Source of the DNA: Maniola hyperantus
Taxonomy: Eukaryota; Arthropoda; Insecta; Lepidoptera; Nymphalidae
DNA: 64,000 bases
NCBI RefSeq assembly: GCF_902806685.2
Contig: NC_048552.1
Location: 8,893,662 to 8,957,661 of the forward strand
Direction of reading: 5' to 3'
Position 1 is the stretch's first letter. The number at the start of each line of letters is the position of its first letter. A model generated the notes under the pieces. That model did not search any database. It saw nothing but the letters and a program-made list of their open reading frames with translations, and was not told the origin of the DNA. The translations under genes were made by a program, and so were the position numbers. Of the stretch, positions 21,201 to 26,797 are shown in pieces.

Positions 21201-22231
21201 ATTTTACTTTAACTGTGTTTTGTCAATTATAGGTTTGCATTTGATCAAAGCTTGCCTGATGATAAATAATGTTCAGTTCTATCATAGAATGCCACTTCTA
21301 AAAAAGTTATATAGGTATACTATAAATCTGTATCCCTTAGTCATCTCTACATTGCATTGAACTGGAAAACATAACTAAATTGTAGTTTCAAGAGTTAAAA
21401 ACAAACTTTTATGTGTAACATGAACTGCACAGAAAAGTTAGAAAGACCCTTTTAATCACAATATGTTATCAAAGGAGAAGAGACACACTAGGAAAGTCAA
21501 TCAAGTCCAACTAGATGGAGTGGCTGTTAGCCAATGAAGAGTATCTTTGGTCCAGTTCCACTTCCATCACAGTTGCATAAGTTTGCAAAGTTTGAAATTG
21601 ATACTACAATAATAATTAGAAGTAGGTAGCTTTTTAAATATAAAGCTTATGATAATTTGAAGTAAAAAAAAACTTGCTTTTCCAGTAGGGTGTTTAAATT
21701 TCTCATTCCAAAATGTTTATGTAATGGGATGTACAGAGACTATGAACATTATTTTGAAAGCTAGCTAGCTTTCAATAGATATCATAATTAGTAAATATTT
21801 AAACAGTAAATAGCTATCTACACAATGGTAATGTATAGCATTTTCAAGGTAAACAATGCCTTTAACAATAATACACATTTAAATGCCGGAGCAATGTAAA
21901 TTAGTATTCAAGGAAAATCTTTTCATGCAGTGATCCATCACCACAGTGGCAAGAACTCGCGTAAAATGTGCAAATTGATATTTCGTCTCGGACATAAATA
22001 ATTATTATATTCTTATCAAGGTTTAATTACATTTTCCTGCTCACAGACAGCCTGGTACCCATCAATTACAACTCCTAGTACCCTAGATCTCTGGTCTCGA
22101 GATTAAGACCTCGATAACATATAAGATTTGGATAAAACACTTACTGTAAAAGGTATTCCTTCCACTGATCCTACAGCAAAACATTGATCTCCTGAATTAC
22201 AGGCACCACTAAGTACTTGATGACAGTTCAT
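155..22231 (-). CDS. Rbcn-3A: Rabconnectin-3 alpha (DmX-like protein), N-terminal 16 coding exons, gene runs off the left edge
   Basis: This is the large WD40 protein that works with Rabconnectin-3 beta to promote V-ATPase assembly on endosomes and synaptic vesicles; in insects it is needed for endolysosomal acidification and Notch signalling (family knowledge). Sixteen exons listed separately join in continuous phase to about 725 codons plus one base, all in the N-terminal WD40 propeller region of a protein usually near 3000 residues. Diagnostic segments are MNCHQVLSGACNSGD at the start, HPRAVTHLSWRKTSKYMP, SCVDNICRVWAETLLPED, LHFHLAASINAETDIP and SPDLLFSIHPVDGSF, all close to vertebrate DMXL2 as I remember it. 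The start is the ATG at 22231-22229. Introns hold many SINE, LINE, MITE and Helitron-like insertions. No exon after 155 was found. Identification is firm; exon edges rest on splice sites and phase only. Confidence 0.93.
553..738 (-). pseudogene. 3'-end remnant of an RTE-like LINE, in Rbcn-3A intron 15
   Basis: The minus strand reads through RRMTSGESQELLDLACGSPY and PMSSSGRLSVDDHDDD, the C-terminal end found downstream of many insect RTE-type reverse transcriptases (compare 10380-10530). It ends in an ATG/ATC-rich tail. No catalytic domain remains. The rest of intron 15 (270-552, 739-848) shows nothing recognisable. Confidence 0.7.
849..1033 (-). CDS. Rbcn-3A: Rbcn-3A coding exon 15 (residues 626-687)
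   Basis: Acceptor CTGTAG|GGC, donor TCTCAG|GTATGC, phase 1 to 0. Encodes VISMVTNHTNGTLNLWQLTF, matching the DmX-family blade around NGSLNQW. Confidence 0.93.
1294..1404 (-). CDS. Rbcn-3A: Rbcn-3A coding exon 14 (residues 589-625)
   Basis: Acceptor CGTTAG|GAC, donor AAATG|GTACGT, 111 bases, phase 1 at both ends. Encodes a Gln/Glu-rich linker (PLASVQEEKEDTDWTQNDEQ). Not recognised by homology; supported by frame continuity and composition. Confidence 0.78.
1829..2013 (-). CDS. Rbcn-3A: Rbcn-3A coding exon 13 (residues 527-588)
   Basis: Acceptor CTCAG|GGTA, donor CCAG|GTAAAT, phase 2 to 1. Encodes CEWLDELQAGAIRQAQVSFS and ARIPSAFPLGDA, matching the DmX family. Two other open frames on this strand are shadows. 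Confidence 0.94.
2480..3050 (+). pseudogene. RTE-like LINE reverse transcriptase, C-terminal fragment, in Rbcn-3A intron 12
   Basis: An open frame antisense to the host gene encodes about 190 residues after the catalytic core: IPEIKRRIAMAKNAM-like start, LIFPIFMYGVETWTIKA, then GKRPRGRSPTRWSDQLKE. This is the conserved end of RTE-type elements. It is followed by a short (GA)n run at 3065-3079. The 5' part with endonuclease and catalytic residues is absent, so it is a dead 5'-truncated copy. The remaining intron 12 sequence (2014-2480) has no feature I recognise. Confidence 0.8.
3136..3322 (-). CDS. Rbcn-3A: Rbcn-3A coding exon 12 (residues 465-526)
   Basis: Acceptor ATACAG|GTAGC, donor ATATG|GTAAGT, phase 1 to 2. 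Encodes LLRDWHQSPDLLFSIHPVDG and SFLIW, strongly conserved. A SINE on the opposite strand begins within about 20 bases of the acceptor. Confidence 0.95.
3335..3590 (+). mobile_element. tRNA-headed SINE next to the exon 12 acceptor of Rbcn-3A
   Basis: Contains A-box-like GGTTAGCATGTCCGAC (3350-3365) and B-box-like GGCTCGATTCCCGGG (3383-3397) at tRNA spacing, then a body with GTCTCGGAGAGCACGCAAAG typical of a lepidopteran SINE. It lies antisense in intron 11, its 5' end almost at the acceptor of exon 12. The 5' end looks shortened by a few bases. Confidence 0.75.
3764..3835 (-). CDS. Rbcn-3A: Rbcn-3A coding exon 11 (residues 441-464)
   Basis: A 72-base exon, acceptor ATGTAG|GAC, donor CCAG|GTAAAA, phase 1 at both ends. 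Encodes HRRPSHPLTKVLSEDNSNSD, part of the variable loop. Support is frame and splice sites; its length and phase allow skipping. Confidence 0.8.
3880..4461. other. Intron 10 stretch with a short internal duplication
   Basis: The sequence TAACGCTAAGCATTTACT occurs at 3892-3909 and again at 3982-3999, each followed by AATA-rich sequence and TTGACCATA or close variants. The rest to 4461 is AT-rich without coding signal. Confidence 0.5.
4462..4752. mobile_element. MITE with TGGYACYGATTCYG ends (copy 1), in Rbcn-3A intron 10
   Basis: Starts TGGTACTGATTCTGAG and ends CGGAATCGGTGCCA, an imperfect terminal inverted repeat. A near-identical 290-bp copy is at 42497-42786. No coding capacity. Confidence 0.75.
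4835..4910 (-). CDS. Rbcn-3A: Rbcn-3A coding exon 10 (residues 416-440)
   Basis: Acceptor GTTCAG|ATT, donor GAGA|GTACGT, phase 0 to 1. Encodes an acidic low-complexity loop starting ILDKEETDEGG, where vertebrate homologues also have an acidic loop. Confidence 0.85.
4948..5505. repeat. GGCCAAGTGCGAGTC/GGTTCCGT repeat, two opposed pieces, in intron 9
   Basis: 4948-5027 runs forward from GGTCAAGTGCGAGTCAGACT; 5028-5505 runs in reverse from AGGGTTCCGT to TTCGCACTTGGCCGG. This dispersed family recurs at 20895, 25118, 35863, 37581, 43166 and 48035. Contains a C homopolymer near 5296. Class unknown; noncoding. Confidence 0.7.
6081..6241 (-). CDS. Rbcn-3A: Rbcn-3A coding exon 9 (residues 362-415)
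   Basis: Acceptor TCCAG|GCC, donor AAGAAA|GTACGT, phase 1 to 0. Encodes LHFHLAASINAETDIP and FILHWLHNKEMHFTSQAE, a highly conserved blade. Confidence 0.95.
6276..6370 (+). repeat. AATATTAGCCATGTTAAATGACTAATATT repeat fragment
   Basis: AGAATATTAGCCATGTTAAA followed by TCTCCAACTAAGCGTTAAGC. Related pieces are at 24955-25023 (forward) and 43082-43165 (reverse). Probably an end fragment of a longer dispersed repeat; class unknown. Confidence 0.55.
6538..6687. mobile_element. Palindromic MITE, TAGAGCGTTGTC family, copy 1 (intron 8)
   Basis: Ends ACAGTACGCGGCCGAAAGTA and TACTTCCGGCCGCGAACTGT are inverted repeats; a second inner inverted pair surrounds TAGAGCGTTGTCTCTGTC and GGGACAACGCTCTAC. Related copies are at 52799, 53290 and 63087. 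Confidence 0.8.
6778..6994 (+). mobile_element. Helitron-like element, GTCTGTCTG family (intron 8)
   Basis: Begins TCCATACTAGTATAATAAAT after an A, carries the GTGTGTCTGTCTATCTGTCT start and the CACGCGGACGAAGTCGCGGG hairpin at the end. The final CTAG is degenerate here. Noncoding and short. Confidence 0.6.
7103..7230 (-). CDS. Rbcn-3A: Rbcn-3A coding exon 8 (residues 319-361)
   Basis: Acceptor TTCCAG|AAC, donor GGAG|GTCGGT, phase 2 to 1. Encodes a Pro/Ser/His-rich linker (FHIRRNAQSSKQPGAPIP). The donor is weak. It was chosen because it is the only nearby GT that keeps frame with the conserved LHFHLAASIN of the next exon. Confidence 0.85.
7372..7542. mobile_element. MITE with about 20-bp terminal inverted repeats (intron 7)
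   Basis: Left end GTATAAGTCCCGCAAATTGC and right end GCAATTTGCGGGACTTATAC are inverted repeats over nearly their full length. The 171-bp element is noncoding; no second copy was noticed in the window. Confidence 0.8.
7675..7863 (-). CDS. Rbcn-3A: Rbcn-3A coding exon 7 (residues 256-318)
   Basis: Acceptor TTCAG|GGGC, donor ATGAA|GTGAGT, phase 2 to 2. Encodes SVGNVLVTSCVDNICRVWAE and TLLPED, then a basic His/Arg-rich linker. Confidence 0.95.
7944..8153 (+). mobile_element. Helitron-like element, GTTGGTTTGTCCTTCA family (intron 6)
   Basis: Starts TCACTACCCATATTAAAAAT after A, ends GCGGGCGAAGTCGCGGGCAT then CAGCTAG before T. Same ends as the other families, with a different middle. Confidence 0.65.
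8264..8384 (-). CDS. Rbcn-3A: Rbcn-3A coding exon 6 (residues 216-255)
   Basis: Acceptor CTGCAG|TGT, donor CCCAA|GTAAGT, phase 1 to 2. Carries the family signature YVAHPRAVTHLSWRKTSKYM. Confidence 0.95.
8421..8706 (-). mobile_element. tRNA-headed SINE with ATG-rich tail (intron 5)
   Basis: On the minus strand: GATAGCCTAGTGGTTAGGAC (A box), GGAGGTCGGGAGGTTCGATC (B box), a body with GCCTGAGAGTTCTCCAGAAT, then GTTGATCATGATGATGA. Other copies are at 10901, 14686, 36941, 52414, 55866 and 57581. Confidence 0.85.
8950..10530 (+). pseudogene. RTE-like LINE fragment split by a Jockey-like insertion (intron 5)
   Basis: 8950-9057 encodes SKIPQCLKTKVFEQCVLPVM and TYGSETWSLT. The same protein resumes at about 10153 with MGLIRKLRVTQRAMERAML, broken by a stop near 10246, and runs on to the PAVDAYLLMMMMK end near 10530. 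The 1.1 kb between is a different LINE. Both are 5'-truncated and inactive. They lie antisense in the longest 5'-half intron of Rbcn-3A. Confidence 0.8.
9058..10152 (+). mobile_element. 5'-truncated Jockey-like LINE nested in the RTE fragment
   Basis: An open frame to 9614 encodes the C-terminal thumb end of a Jockey-clade reverse transcriptase: LSVKLSRFVYALSILKA, SWIRYGIILWGESTN, FILQKKCIRILVN, and the end KQWLIQNSFYEIDELLQN. A 3' UTR follows, with GCCCTAACGGGGCTTCATGT and a tail of AATAAATCAT units. Catalytic domains are missing. The flanking CTAAC and ATAAC may be remains of a target duplication. Confidence 0.8.
10738..10867 (-). CDS. Rbcn-3A: Rbcn-3A coding exon 5 (residues 173-215)
   Basis: Acceptor GGCAG|GGT, donor AAAG|GTACGT, phase 0 to 1. 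Encodes a WD40 blade: GWLCVWQCHT, HHLAFSPDGVLFATSG, DRLVKIWY. More GC-rich than its surroundings. Confidence 0.94.
10901..11194 (+). mobile_element. tRNA-headed SINE with ATG-rich tail (intron 4)
   Basis: AGCCGTGATAGCCTAATGGT (A box), GGAGGTTCGATCCCGAGCAC (B box), body, and a (GAT)n-type tail. Starts 33 bases upstream of the exon 5 acceptor, antisense to the host gene. Confidence 0.85.
11225..11515 (-). repeat. Two Helitron-like fragments in tandem (intron 4)
   Basis: Both halves contain the reverse-oriented core GATAAAAAGTAGCC (11303 and 11410) and a common ACTTTTTGATTTT-type flank. The unit ends in CACACACAGACAGACATTCG near 11485. The hairpin end is decayed (TCTGCGGCTTCACTCGTATG). Confidence 0.55.
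11881..11954 (-). CDS. Rbcn-3A: Rbcn-3A coding exon 4 (residues 148-172)
   Basis: A 74-base exon between TTTCAG|CAA and CCT|GTAAGT, phase 1 to 0. Encodes an acidic linker ending KIKPPEEDEP before the next WD40 blade. Confidence 0.88.
12035..12376. repeat. Degenerate GCATCCGC-rich repeat, two partial copies (intron 3)
   Basis: GGGGTGTTACGGAT occurs at 12036 and 12270, each followed by alternating ATCCGCAT and ATGCGGA words. The words are mutually complementary, so the stretch is rich in small inverted repeats. Noncoding. Confidence 0.6.
12413..12888. mobile_element. 476-bp MITE with 19-bp inverted ends and AATTA target duplication (intron 3)
   Basis: Left end AACCCGGCGGCAGTGTGGT and right end ACCACACTCCCGCCGGGTT match as inverted repeats except one base. 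AATTA flanks both sides (12408-12412, 12889-12893). The interior has no convincing reading frame. Confidence 0.8.
13337..13524 (+). mobile_element. Helitron-like element, GATCTATCAACGCACAGC family (intron 3)
   Basis: Contains GATCTATCAACGCACAGCTC, GCATGCAGATAGCTATTATG, then CCACGCGGACGAAGTCGCGG and the end AAGCTAG before T. Other copies are at 13888, 33445, 48239, 49838, 50895 and 51182. Confidence 0.65.
13888..14098 (-). mobile_element. Helitron-like element, GATCTATCAACGCACAGC family (intron 3)
   Basis: Reverse orientation: CTAGCTTATGCCCGCGACTT at the left, then CTTTTCGTTTTATATATTTA at the right with GA (TC on the element strand). Confidence 0.7.
14313..14517 (+). mobile_element. Helitron-like element, GTTGGTTTGTCCTTCA family (intron 3)
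   Basis: Complete 205-bp copy: A before TCACTACCCTAATTATAAAT, ending GCGGACGAAGTCGCGGGCAT then CAGCTAG and T. It fits insertion between A and T without a duplication. Confidence 0.7.
14686..14985 (+). mobile_element. tRNA-headed SINE (intron 3)
   Basis: GAGCCTTGATAGCCTAGTGG (A box), GGTTTTCGATCCCGG (B box), body with CACTTGGCCAGAGTGGTGGA, ending GGGTTGATCATC with a much reduced tail. The remaining intron 3 sequence (14990-15976) shows nothing recognisable. Confidence 0.83.
15977..16130 (-). CDS. Rbcn-3A: Rbcn-3A coding exon 3 (residues 97-147)
   Basis: Acceptor AACAG|GGC, donor CAAC|GTAAGG, phase 0 to 1. Encodes EYRWVQTGKLV and the blade-ending GGKILQLW. Confidence 0.92.
16352..16510. mobile_element. 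Long palindrome, hairpin-type MITE (intron 2)
   Basis: Arms of about 67 bases (AAAAGCTTAATTTTCTATAA ... TTATAGCAAATTAAGCTTTT; GAAACAGATCAAATTGTATG ... CATACAGATTTGATCTGTTT) around a loop of about 25. Noncoding. Confidence 0.75.
16555..16650 (-). repeat. Fragment of the GATGGAAGCGGGCTAACTTGG SINE family
   Basis: On the minus strand AAGCCCTTGACTGCAATTTC-like, TAAGTGATGATG and GATGGAAGCGGGCTAACTTG. Same family as 19880-20010 and 27772-28019, without the tRNA-like part. Confidence 0.6.
16820..16976. mobile_element. Long palindrome, hairpin-type MITE (intron 2)
   Basis: Arms contain TTGTACACAATCTCTAAACT and AGTTTAGAGATTGTGTACAA, then TCTAAATCTATTGCTATCC and GGATAGCACTAGATTTAGA. Noncoding; 310 bases from the palindrome at 16352. 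Confidence 0.75.
18250..18950 (+). mobile_element. Internally deleted non-LTR retrotransposon remnant (intron 2)
   Basis: A polar, Lys/Asn/Gln-rich stretch that could be ORF1 is followed near 18630 by FYNATFNVRSLATWSTL, the typical start of an AP-type endonuclease. The frame then passes into 3'-end-like sequence (GGAGGAATGGAGGAGGCTTA) and AATAAAGC near 18929. The whole catalytic part is missing. Antisense to the host gene. The rest of intron 2 before it (16977-18250) is AT-rich with no feature recognised. Confidence 0.5.
19004..19240 (+). repeat. Decayed Helitron-like copy, GTCTGTCTG family (intron 2)
   Basis: TCATATTATAAATGCAAAAG then GTGTGTCTGTCTGTCTGCTA; the 3' half is duplicated and decayed (CCTGGAAAATCAAAGAGTTC at 19208), without the hairpin end. 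Confidence 0.55.
19880..20010 (+). repeat. Fragment of the GATGGAAGCGGGCTAACTTGG SINE family (intron 2)
   Basis: AAGTGAGCCCTTGACTGCGA, GTAAGTGATGATG, AAGATGGAAGCAGGCTAACT. No tRNA-like head follows. Confidence 0.6.
20160..20390 (+). mobile_element. Helitron-like element, GTTGGTTTGTC family (intron 2)
   Basis: TCCCTACCCATATTATAAAT at the start, repeated GTTTGTTTGTGGGTCTGTTG, and GCGGACGAAGTTGCGGGCAT then CAGCTA at the end. It ends only 27 bases from exon 2. Confidence 0.65.
20417..20617 (-). CDS. Rbcn-3A: Rbcn-3A coding exon 2 (residues 30-96)
   Basis: Acceptor TTTTAG|GCA and donor CAT|GTAAGT; phase 0 at both ends. Contains AYAAGCNIVILASNFERVQ and AAYGAEVCIFEP, typical of the first WD40 blade in the DmX family. 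Confidence 0.94.
20895..21150 (+). repeat. Decayed GGTTCCGT-family repeat (intron 1)
   Basis: CACAAGAAATAACACTTTTT, ATTTCATGATTCTAGGTCAA and AAAGTGATCCTATAAGG align with the longer copies at 25118 and 37581. The rest of intron 1 (21150-22144) shows nothing recognisable. Confidence 0.55.
22145..22231 (-). CDS. Rbcn-3A: Rbcn-3A coding exon 1 (residues 1-29)
   Basis: Begins at ATG with MNCHQVLSGACNSGDQCF, the conserved family N terminus, and ends at donor ACA|GTAAGT in phase 0. The 5' UTR cannot be delimited. Confidence 0.93.
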
Positions 22232-22589
22232 AATGAGCTATAACAACTAATATTCCTTTGCTATATTATTTGTACTAAGCTGCAGTAGGACACAAGCATA
22301 TTTTTAATAAAGTAATACATATTCTTAGCAAATAAAATCCAACATTTCGTGTACTTTTTCTTCTATTAGTTTTACGATCACGAATATTTCTCTATGACAC
22401 CACACATCGAACGTGAGAGAATGACGTATGTAATGTGTGAAAGAGATAAAAACAAGAATTAATTTTAAACCGGTTGTACACCTTGTGATCAAGTCCGATT
22501 ACGGAGGGAGCTTCGATCCTGGGTTCCCCAGTTCCTTGTCGGTCCCAACTTCCAACACGTCTGATCAATCAGTCACCCGATTATAGCAT

Positions 22590-23745
22590 ATTGAGTTATA
22601 GCTTATTTGTACCTAAATTAATTTATATCCTTTGTGCGAGCCCAAATTGGAAATTTCCTGGACTACTCGATAACATAGATGCCACTTTTAAAAGTACACT
22701 AGAACAAATTCTAAATTTAACTTTTGATGAGCACTGGTACCAACTTTACCGGTCAAGTACAGTGGCATCGGCGTAAGGAAAATTTCCGGTATAGCTCTTC
22801 CGGATTTTCTGTCTTCTGTGTATAGTATAAGTGAGCTTAGCTTGTAAAATAATACTCAAATCAAATTTAGTATCATTAACCTATGCCACAGAGGCCCTAG
22901 AGAGTTGGAAGAACAAATGTCCCAATGTTGACATCGTGAAGGAACGTAGTTATTAGACAAAAACTTGCCATTGGTTCAGCAGACACATTCAAATTTGCTT
23001 CAAAATCTTACAAGCACAGAACACTACAAGTGACAGAGATTATGCCAGGCTTCTAGCATTATCTGAAAAGAAATCTGGATAATTATTGATGGTTTCATGC
23101 CTTGCCATCCAAAAAATTTTGGCACTGTGTTAGAATAATATAATGAAAGTTTTCGTGTGGCTCTTGGTATCAGATTGAAAACACCACTGTGCCATCAGCA
23201 CAGATGTCCGTGTGGAAAAGAGGTTGATAACATTGGAATCCATGGACTCTCTTGTCAAAGGTGCTCATGTGGTAGGCTATTTAGGCATGGCTCTCTTAAC
23301 GATACGATCAAAAGGGCTCTTGCCACCATAGACATTCCTTCGCTCATTGAGCCGACAAGAATTAGTCGGAATGATGGCAAGAGACCTGATGGATTGACAC
23401 TGGTTCCCTGGGGACGGGGATGGGCGCTAATGTGGGACACAACTTGCGTTGGACACATTGTCCCCGTGTCAAATCAGGGAGGCAGCATCAAGACCGGAAG
23501 TCGCCGCAGAAATGGTTGAAAACGGCAAGCGGTGCAAGTATGCCTCTCTTTTTGAGAGTTACATTTTTGTTCCGTTTGCCGTGGAGACCTTGGGGCCATG
23601 GAGTCTTAGTGCTAAAAAACTCCTCATCATCTGGTGCCACAAGGGCGGACTCATTTTTTGCGCCATGGATCAGCCTTGCCGTCCAGCGTGCAAATGCACC
23701 CAGTATTATTGGCATTATTTCACACGGGCATGATTTGTATAGTAA
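22590..23745 (+). pseudogene. Decayed retroelement C-terminal region with CCHC motif and RPD...D motif
   Basis: Pieces in shifting frames spell one protein end. 22610-22760 gives KLIYILCASPNWKFPGLLDN; 22765-22850 gives SGIGVRKISGIALPDFLSSV. 23140-23520 gives NESFRVALGIRLKTPLC, a C-C-H-C zinc-like cluster (CPCGKEV...HGLSCQ) and KRPDGLTLVPWGRGWALMWD. 23449-23733 continues with KYASLFESYIFVPFAVETLG. I recall this C-terminal block behind reverse-transcriptase-like proteins in many invertebrates. CCHC plus RPD-x(n)-D resembles a restriction-like endonuclease, which is inference. Several frameshifts and stops make it dead. It lies about 360 bases upstream of the Rbcn-3A start codon. Confidence 0.6.
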
Positions 23746-23759
23746 TTAGATAAGGCTAG

Positions 23760-24520
23760 CTTTAGGTTTTATTGTAATATTTTCTCTTATAGCCCAACTG
23801 CCATAGACAAAGACCAGTGTAATAAGATTAGAAAGTGTATAGACTTCATAGAAAAAAGTTGTTACGGGTTAAATAAAAATCCATGTCGAAAGGATTCTGT
23901 ATTGTCATCTATCTCTATGGTCATAGACTGTTTGATGACACTTGACAGTGACATTGAAAAGTAGAACTTGTCAAATTGAAATGGGAATATGGGAATGGGA
24001 TGTGAAACGAGTTGTTTTTTGTGTATTGATTTCATGTTCATGATTCAAAAAGAAAATAAGAAATAGGAGAGCTTTTTCTGAACAAAACGATACTTTCCAA
24101 AATTGACTGTGTTGTAGTGTTCGCGTTCATTTAACTTTTCTTGCGATCCTTGTTGATTTCTGGGGTTGGTTCAGCTACGAAGCAAAGGTAAGAAGAAAGT
24201 TGATATTACAATAATTATGTTTATTCAAATGTCTTAGCTTGCGTTTTATTTTATGCCTAATGAACATAGTTTATTCGTACAGAAACTCCGAATAAGCAAT
24301 TAGTCTTGATAATACTAAACTTAAACTACTTAATAATCTCAATTTTAAGTACTGTAAGGCTAAGGACTACTTGACCTTAAGTTTAGCCTGCCATTTCTAT
24401 TCTTTTCTATTACAGATAGTAAAAGTATTTAAAGATCTAGTCATAATAAAATAAATAGATACCTAATCATTTATAAAATAAAAAATATTGTTCCTTTTAA
24501 ACATTATTATCTAAGTATGT
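23760..24520. other. Intergenic stretch, no repeat recognised
   Basis: Contains no convincing coding signal. A possible donor (AGCAAAG|GTAAGAAG) is at about 24188; see findings. Confidence 0.4.
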
Positions 24521-24526
24521 ATATAT

Positions 24527-24722
24527 TACTACCATATTATAAATAAGAAACTTCAAACACCACACAACAGAGCAACAGATCAATGTGAATTTTAGCATTG
24601 ATAAATTGAACAACTTGACCTGTTTGAAAAGTTTAACCTGGAAAATTAATTTGCCACAAGACTTTTAAAACTTTATTAAATCCATTATTCATGCAGATGA
24701 AGTTGCCAGGCATCAGTAAGTT
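24527..24722 (+). repeat. Decayed Helitron-like copy
   Basis: ACCATATTATAAATAAGAAA, CAACAGAGCAACAGATCAAT, CCTGGAAAATTAATTTG and GCAGATGAAGTTGCCAGGCA retain the order of the GTTGGTTTGTC family with many substitutions. Confidence 0.5.
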
Positions 24723-25117
24723 ATTAAAATATAGAATGAGAAATTGACTGATAGACATCAATATAGTTTAAACAACTGTTTCTAGAAACTTGAGATTTTG
24801 CCAGTAGAATATCAAAGTCAAAGCCATTTTTTTTCAAAATACCTAATTATGATACTTAATTGAATTAATGGTGATAATTCATTACGTAAACCTAAGCTAA
24901 AATGCACCCTGGTCTGAGAAGAAGCCCACAACAAACTCAACCAAGTTTTTTTTAATTTTTTTTTATTAAGAATATTAGCCATGTTAAATGACTAATATCA
25001 TCCTTTCCTCTCCAATTAAGCGTATCTTTATAATATGTCTTCCACTAACATCAGATTTCGAGATATTCCACTTGAGCAAAGCGTGTTAGATAGTTTTTGC
25101 AGAATATAATTGAATTA

Positions 25118-25735
25118 TAAATCCGGCCAAGTGTGAGTCAGATTCACGCGCAGAGGGTTCCATAACAACCATATTTTTTCGACATTTTGCATGATAAGTT
25201 AAAAACTATTATGCATAGAAATAAATAAGAATCTGTTATAGAATGTACAAGTAAAACCCTTTCATATGATACCCCACTTGGTATAGTAATCTTACTTTGA
25301 AAGTTGGAAATACCAACATTAGTTCATGAACACATTTTAAGTTCTTTCTTGTGATGTAATCACAAATTCATGGTTTTTGGATTTTTTCTTTACTTGTGCT
25401 ATAAATAATAATATTCATTTATTTAATCACACAATAATGGATCCATTCAGTGTTAGTAACAATAAATACTTAATAACTATGTTAGCGCTGAAGCACTAAG
25501 GCATTAGTAAAAAAATACTTTATCACTATGTTAGTACTTAATAACTAAAAGGAATTTAGCCCTCTGCATCAGATGCGTTGCAATATAAAACCTACCTACC
25601 TGCTAAATTTCATGATTCTAGGTCAACAGGTAGTACCCTATAGAGTTTCTTGACAGACAGGACGGACAGACAGACAGACAACAAAGTGATCCTATAAGGG
25701 TTCCTTTTTTCCTTTTGAAGTACGGAACCCGAAAA
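25118..25735 (+). repeat. GGCCAAGTGCGAGTC ... GGTTCCGT repeat with an internal insertion
   Basis: Starts CCGGCCAAGTGTGAGTCAGA and ends GAAGTACGGAACCCG. About 160 bases (25405-25575) with duplicated TACTTAATAACTA words are absent from the copy at 37581. Confidence 0.7.
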
Positions 25736-26388
25736 ATCGAAAATAAAGAACCATTTATGTTGTAAATTATATTGTAACACTGCGCACTGGTATAAAAATC
25801 AAACATCTGGATTACTAAATGATAAATGTTTATTTATTTCTTTACATTGTATTATCAACACACATTGTTATCACAATTACTCATTCAACGAGTATCAATT
25901 TTTACCGATATGATAAAACTGGAATCACTGGCCTTTATTTCCCGCCAGCAGTGAAGAATGAAGTTTTATTTTTGAACAAACACTTGTGTTCCTAATTGAG
26001 GTTAATAACTGAGTAATACAGATGTACCTTAAACTTTACTACTGACAAAATTCATGGTCACACAATTTTGAACCTAAATCTACATGCAGTCAATGCCAAA
26101 TAAGACATTATTTCAATGTAGCATTACTTTTAAGACGCTCTGCTCATAATGAACATGTATGATGTCATAGAATCTTTTCTTGAGCCCCTGGCAAGGTTAT
26201 TTATAAGTGTTATCTTAATCTTCAAACTGGAGATACAGACTATACCTACTATCTATTAGTAGTTTAATTATTTTGAAAATCACATGAAAATTTTATGTAC
26301 CTAACTACCTATAATATTTTCTAATACACTTAAATATAAAGAGTAACTTTTGCCTGTGACTTTGTTCACATGATATAATTTACAGCCA

Positions 26389-26665
26389 CTAGCTGATGTC
26401 CGCGTGGGCTTAGGTTTTTAAAATCCCTTTGGAACTCTTTGCTTCTCCAGGATAAAAAGTAGCTTATGTCAATCTCCAGGTCTTTGAATATATGTCTGTA
26501 TATTGTATGTATAATATTCTTTATTGCGCTACAAAACACAAATGACAGGTTACAAAACCCATGCAAAAAATCATATCGATCCGTTGCTCCGTTGCGACAT
26601 GATTGAAGGACAAACCAATAAATCAACAAACAAACACACTTTCATATTTATAATATGGGTAGTGA
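26389..26665 (-). mobile_element. Helitron-like element with a small internal insertion
   Basis: CTAGCTGATGTCCGCGTGGG at the left, ATTTATAATATGGGTAGTGA at the right (TCACTACCC on the element strand). About 60 bases including TATTGCGCTACAAAACACAA interrupt the usual middle. Confidence 0.65.
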
Positions 26666-26694
26666 TAGCACTTAGGAATAATGTAGCTTCATGA

Positions 26695-26797
26695 AGTACG
26701 CGACAGGTCGAGATTGCAAATTGCAATCGAGGTGAGGACGCCCCTCACACCCACGCTATCTCGCACCGGGTTAGCGCGGGGGCTGTGCCGACCTGTC
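26695..26797. mobile_element. GC-rich palindromic MITE, AGTACGCNACAGGTCGAG family, copy 1
   Basis: Starts AGTACGCGACAGGTCGAGAT and ends GTGCCGACCTGTC, a shortened copy of the elements at 55121 and 60880. Confidence 0.65.
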
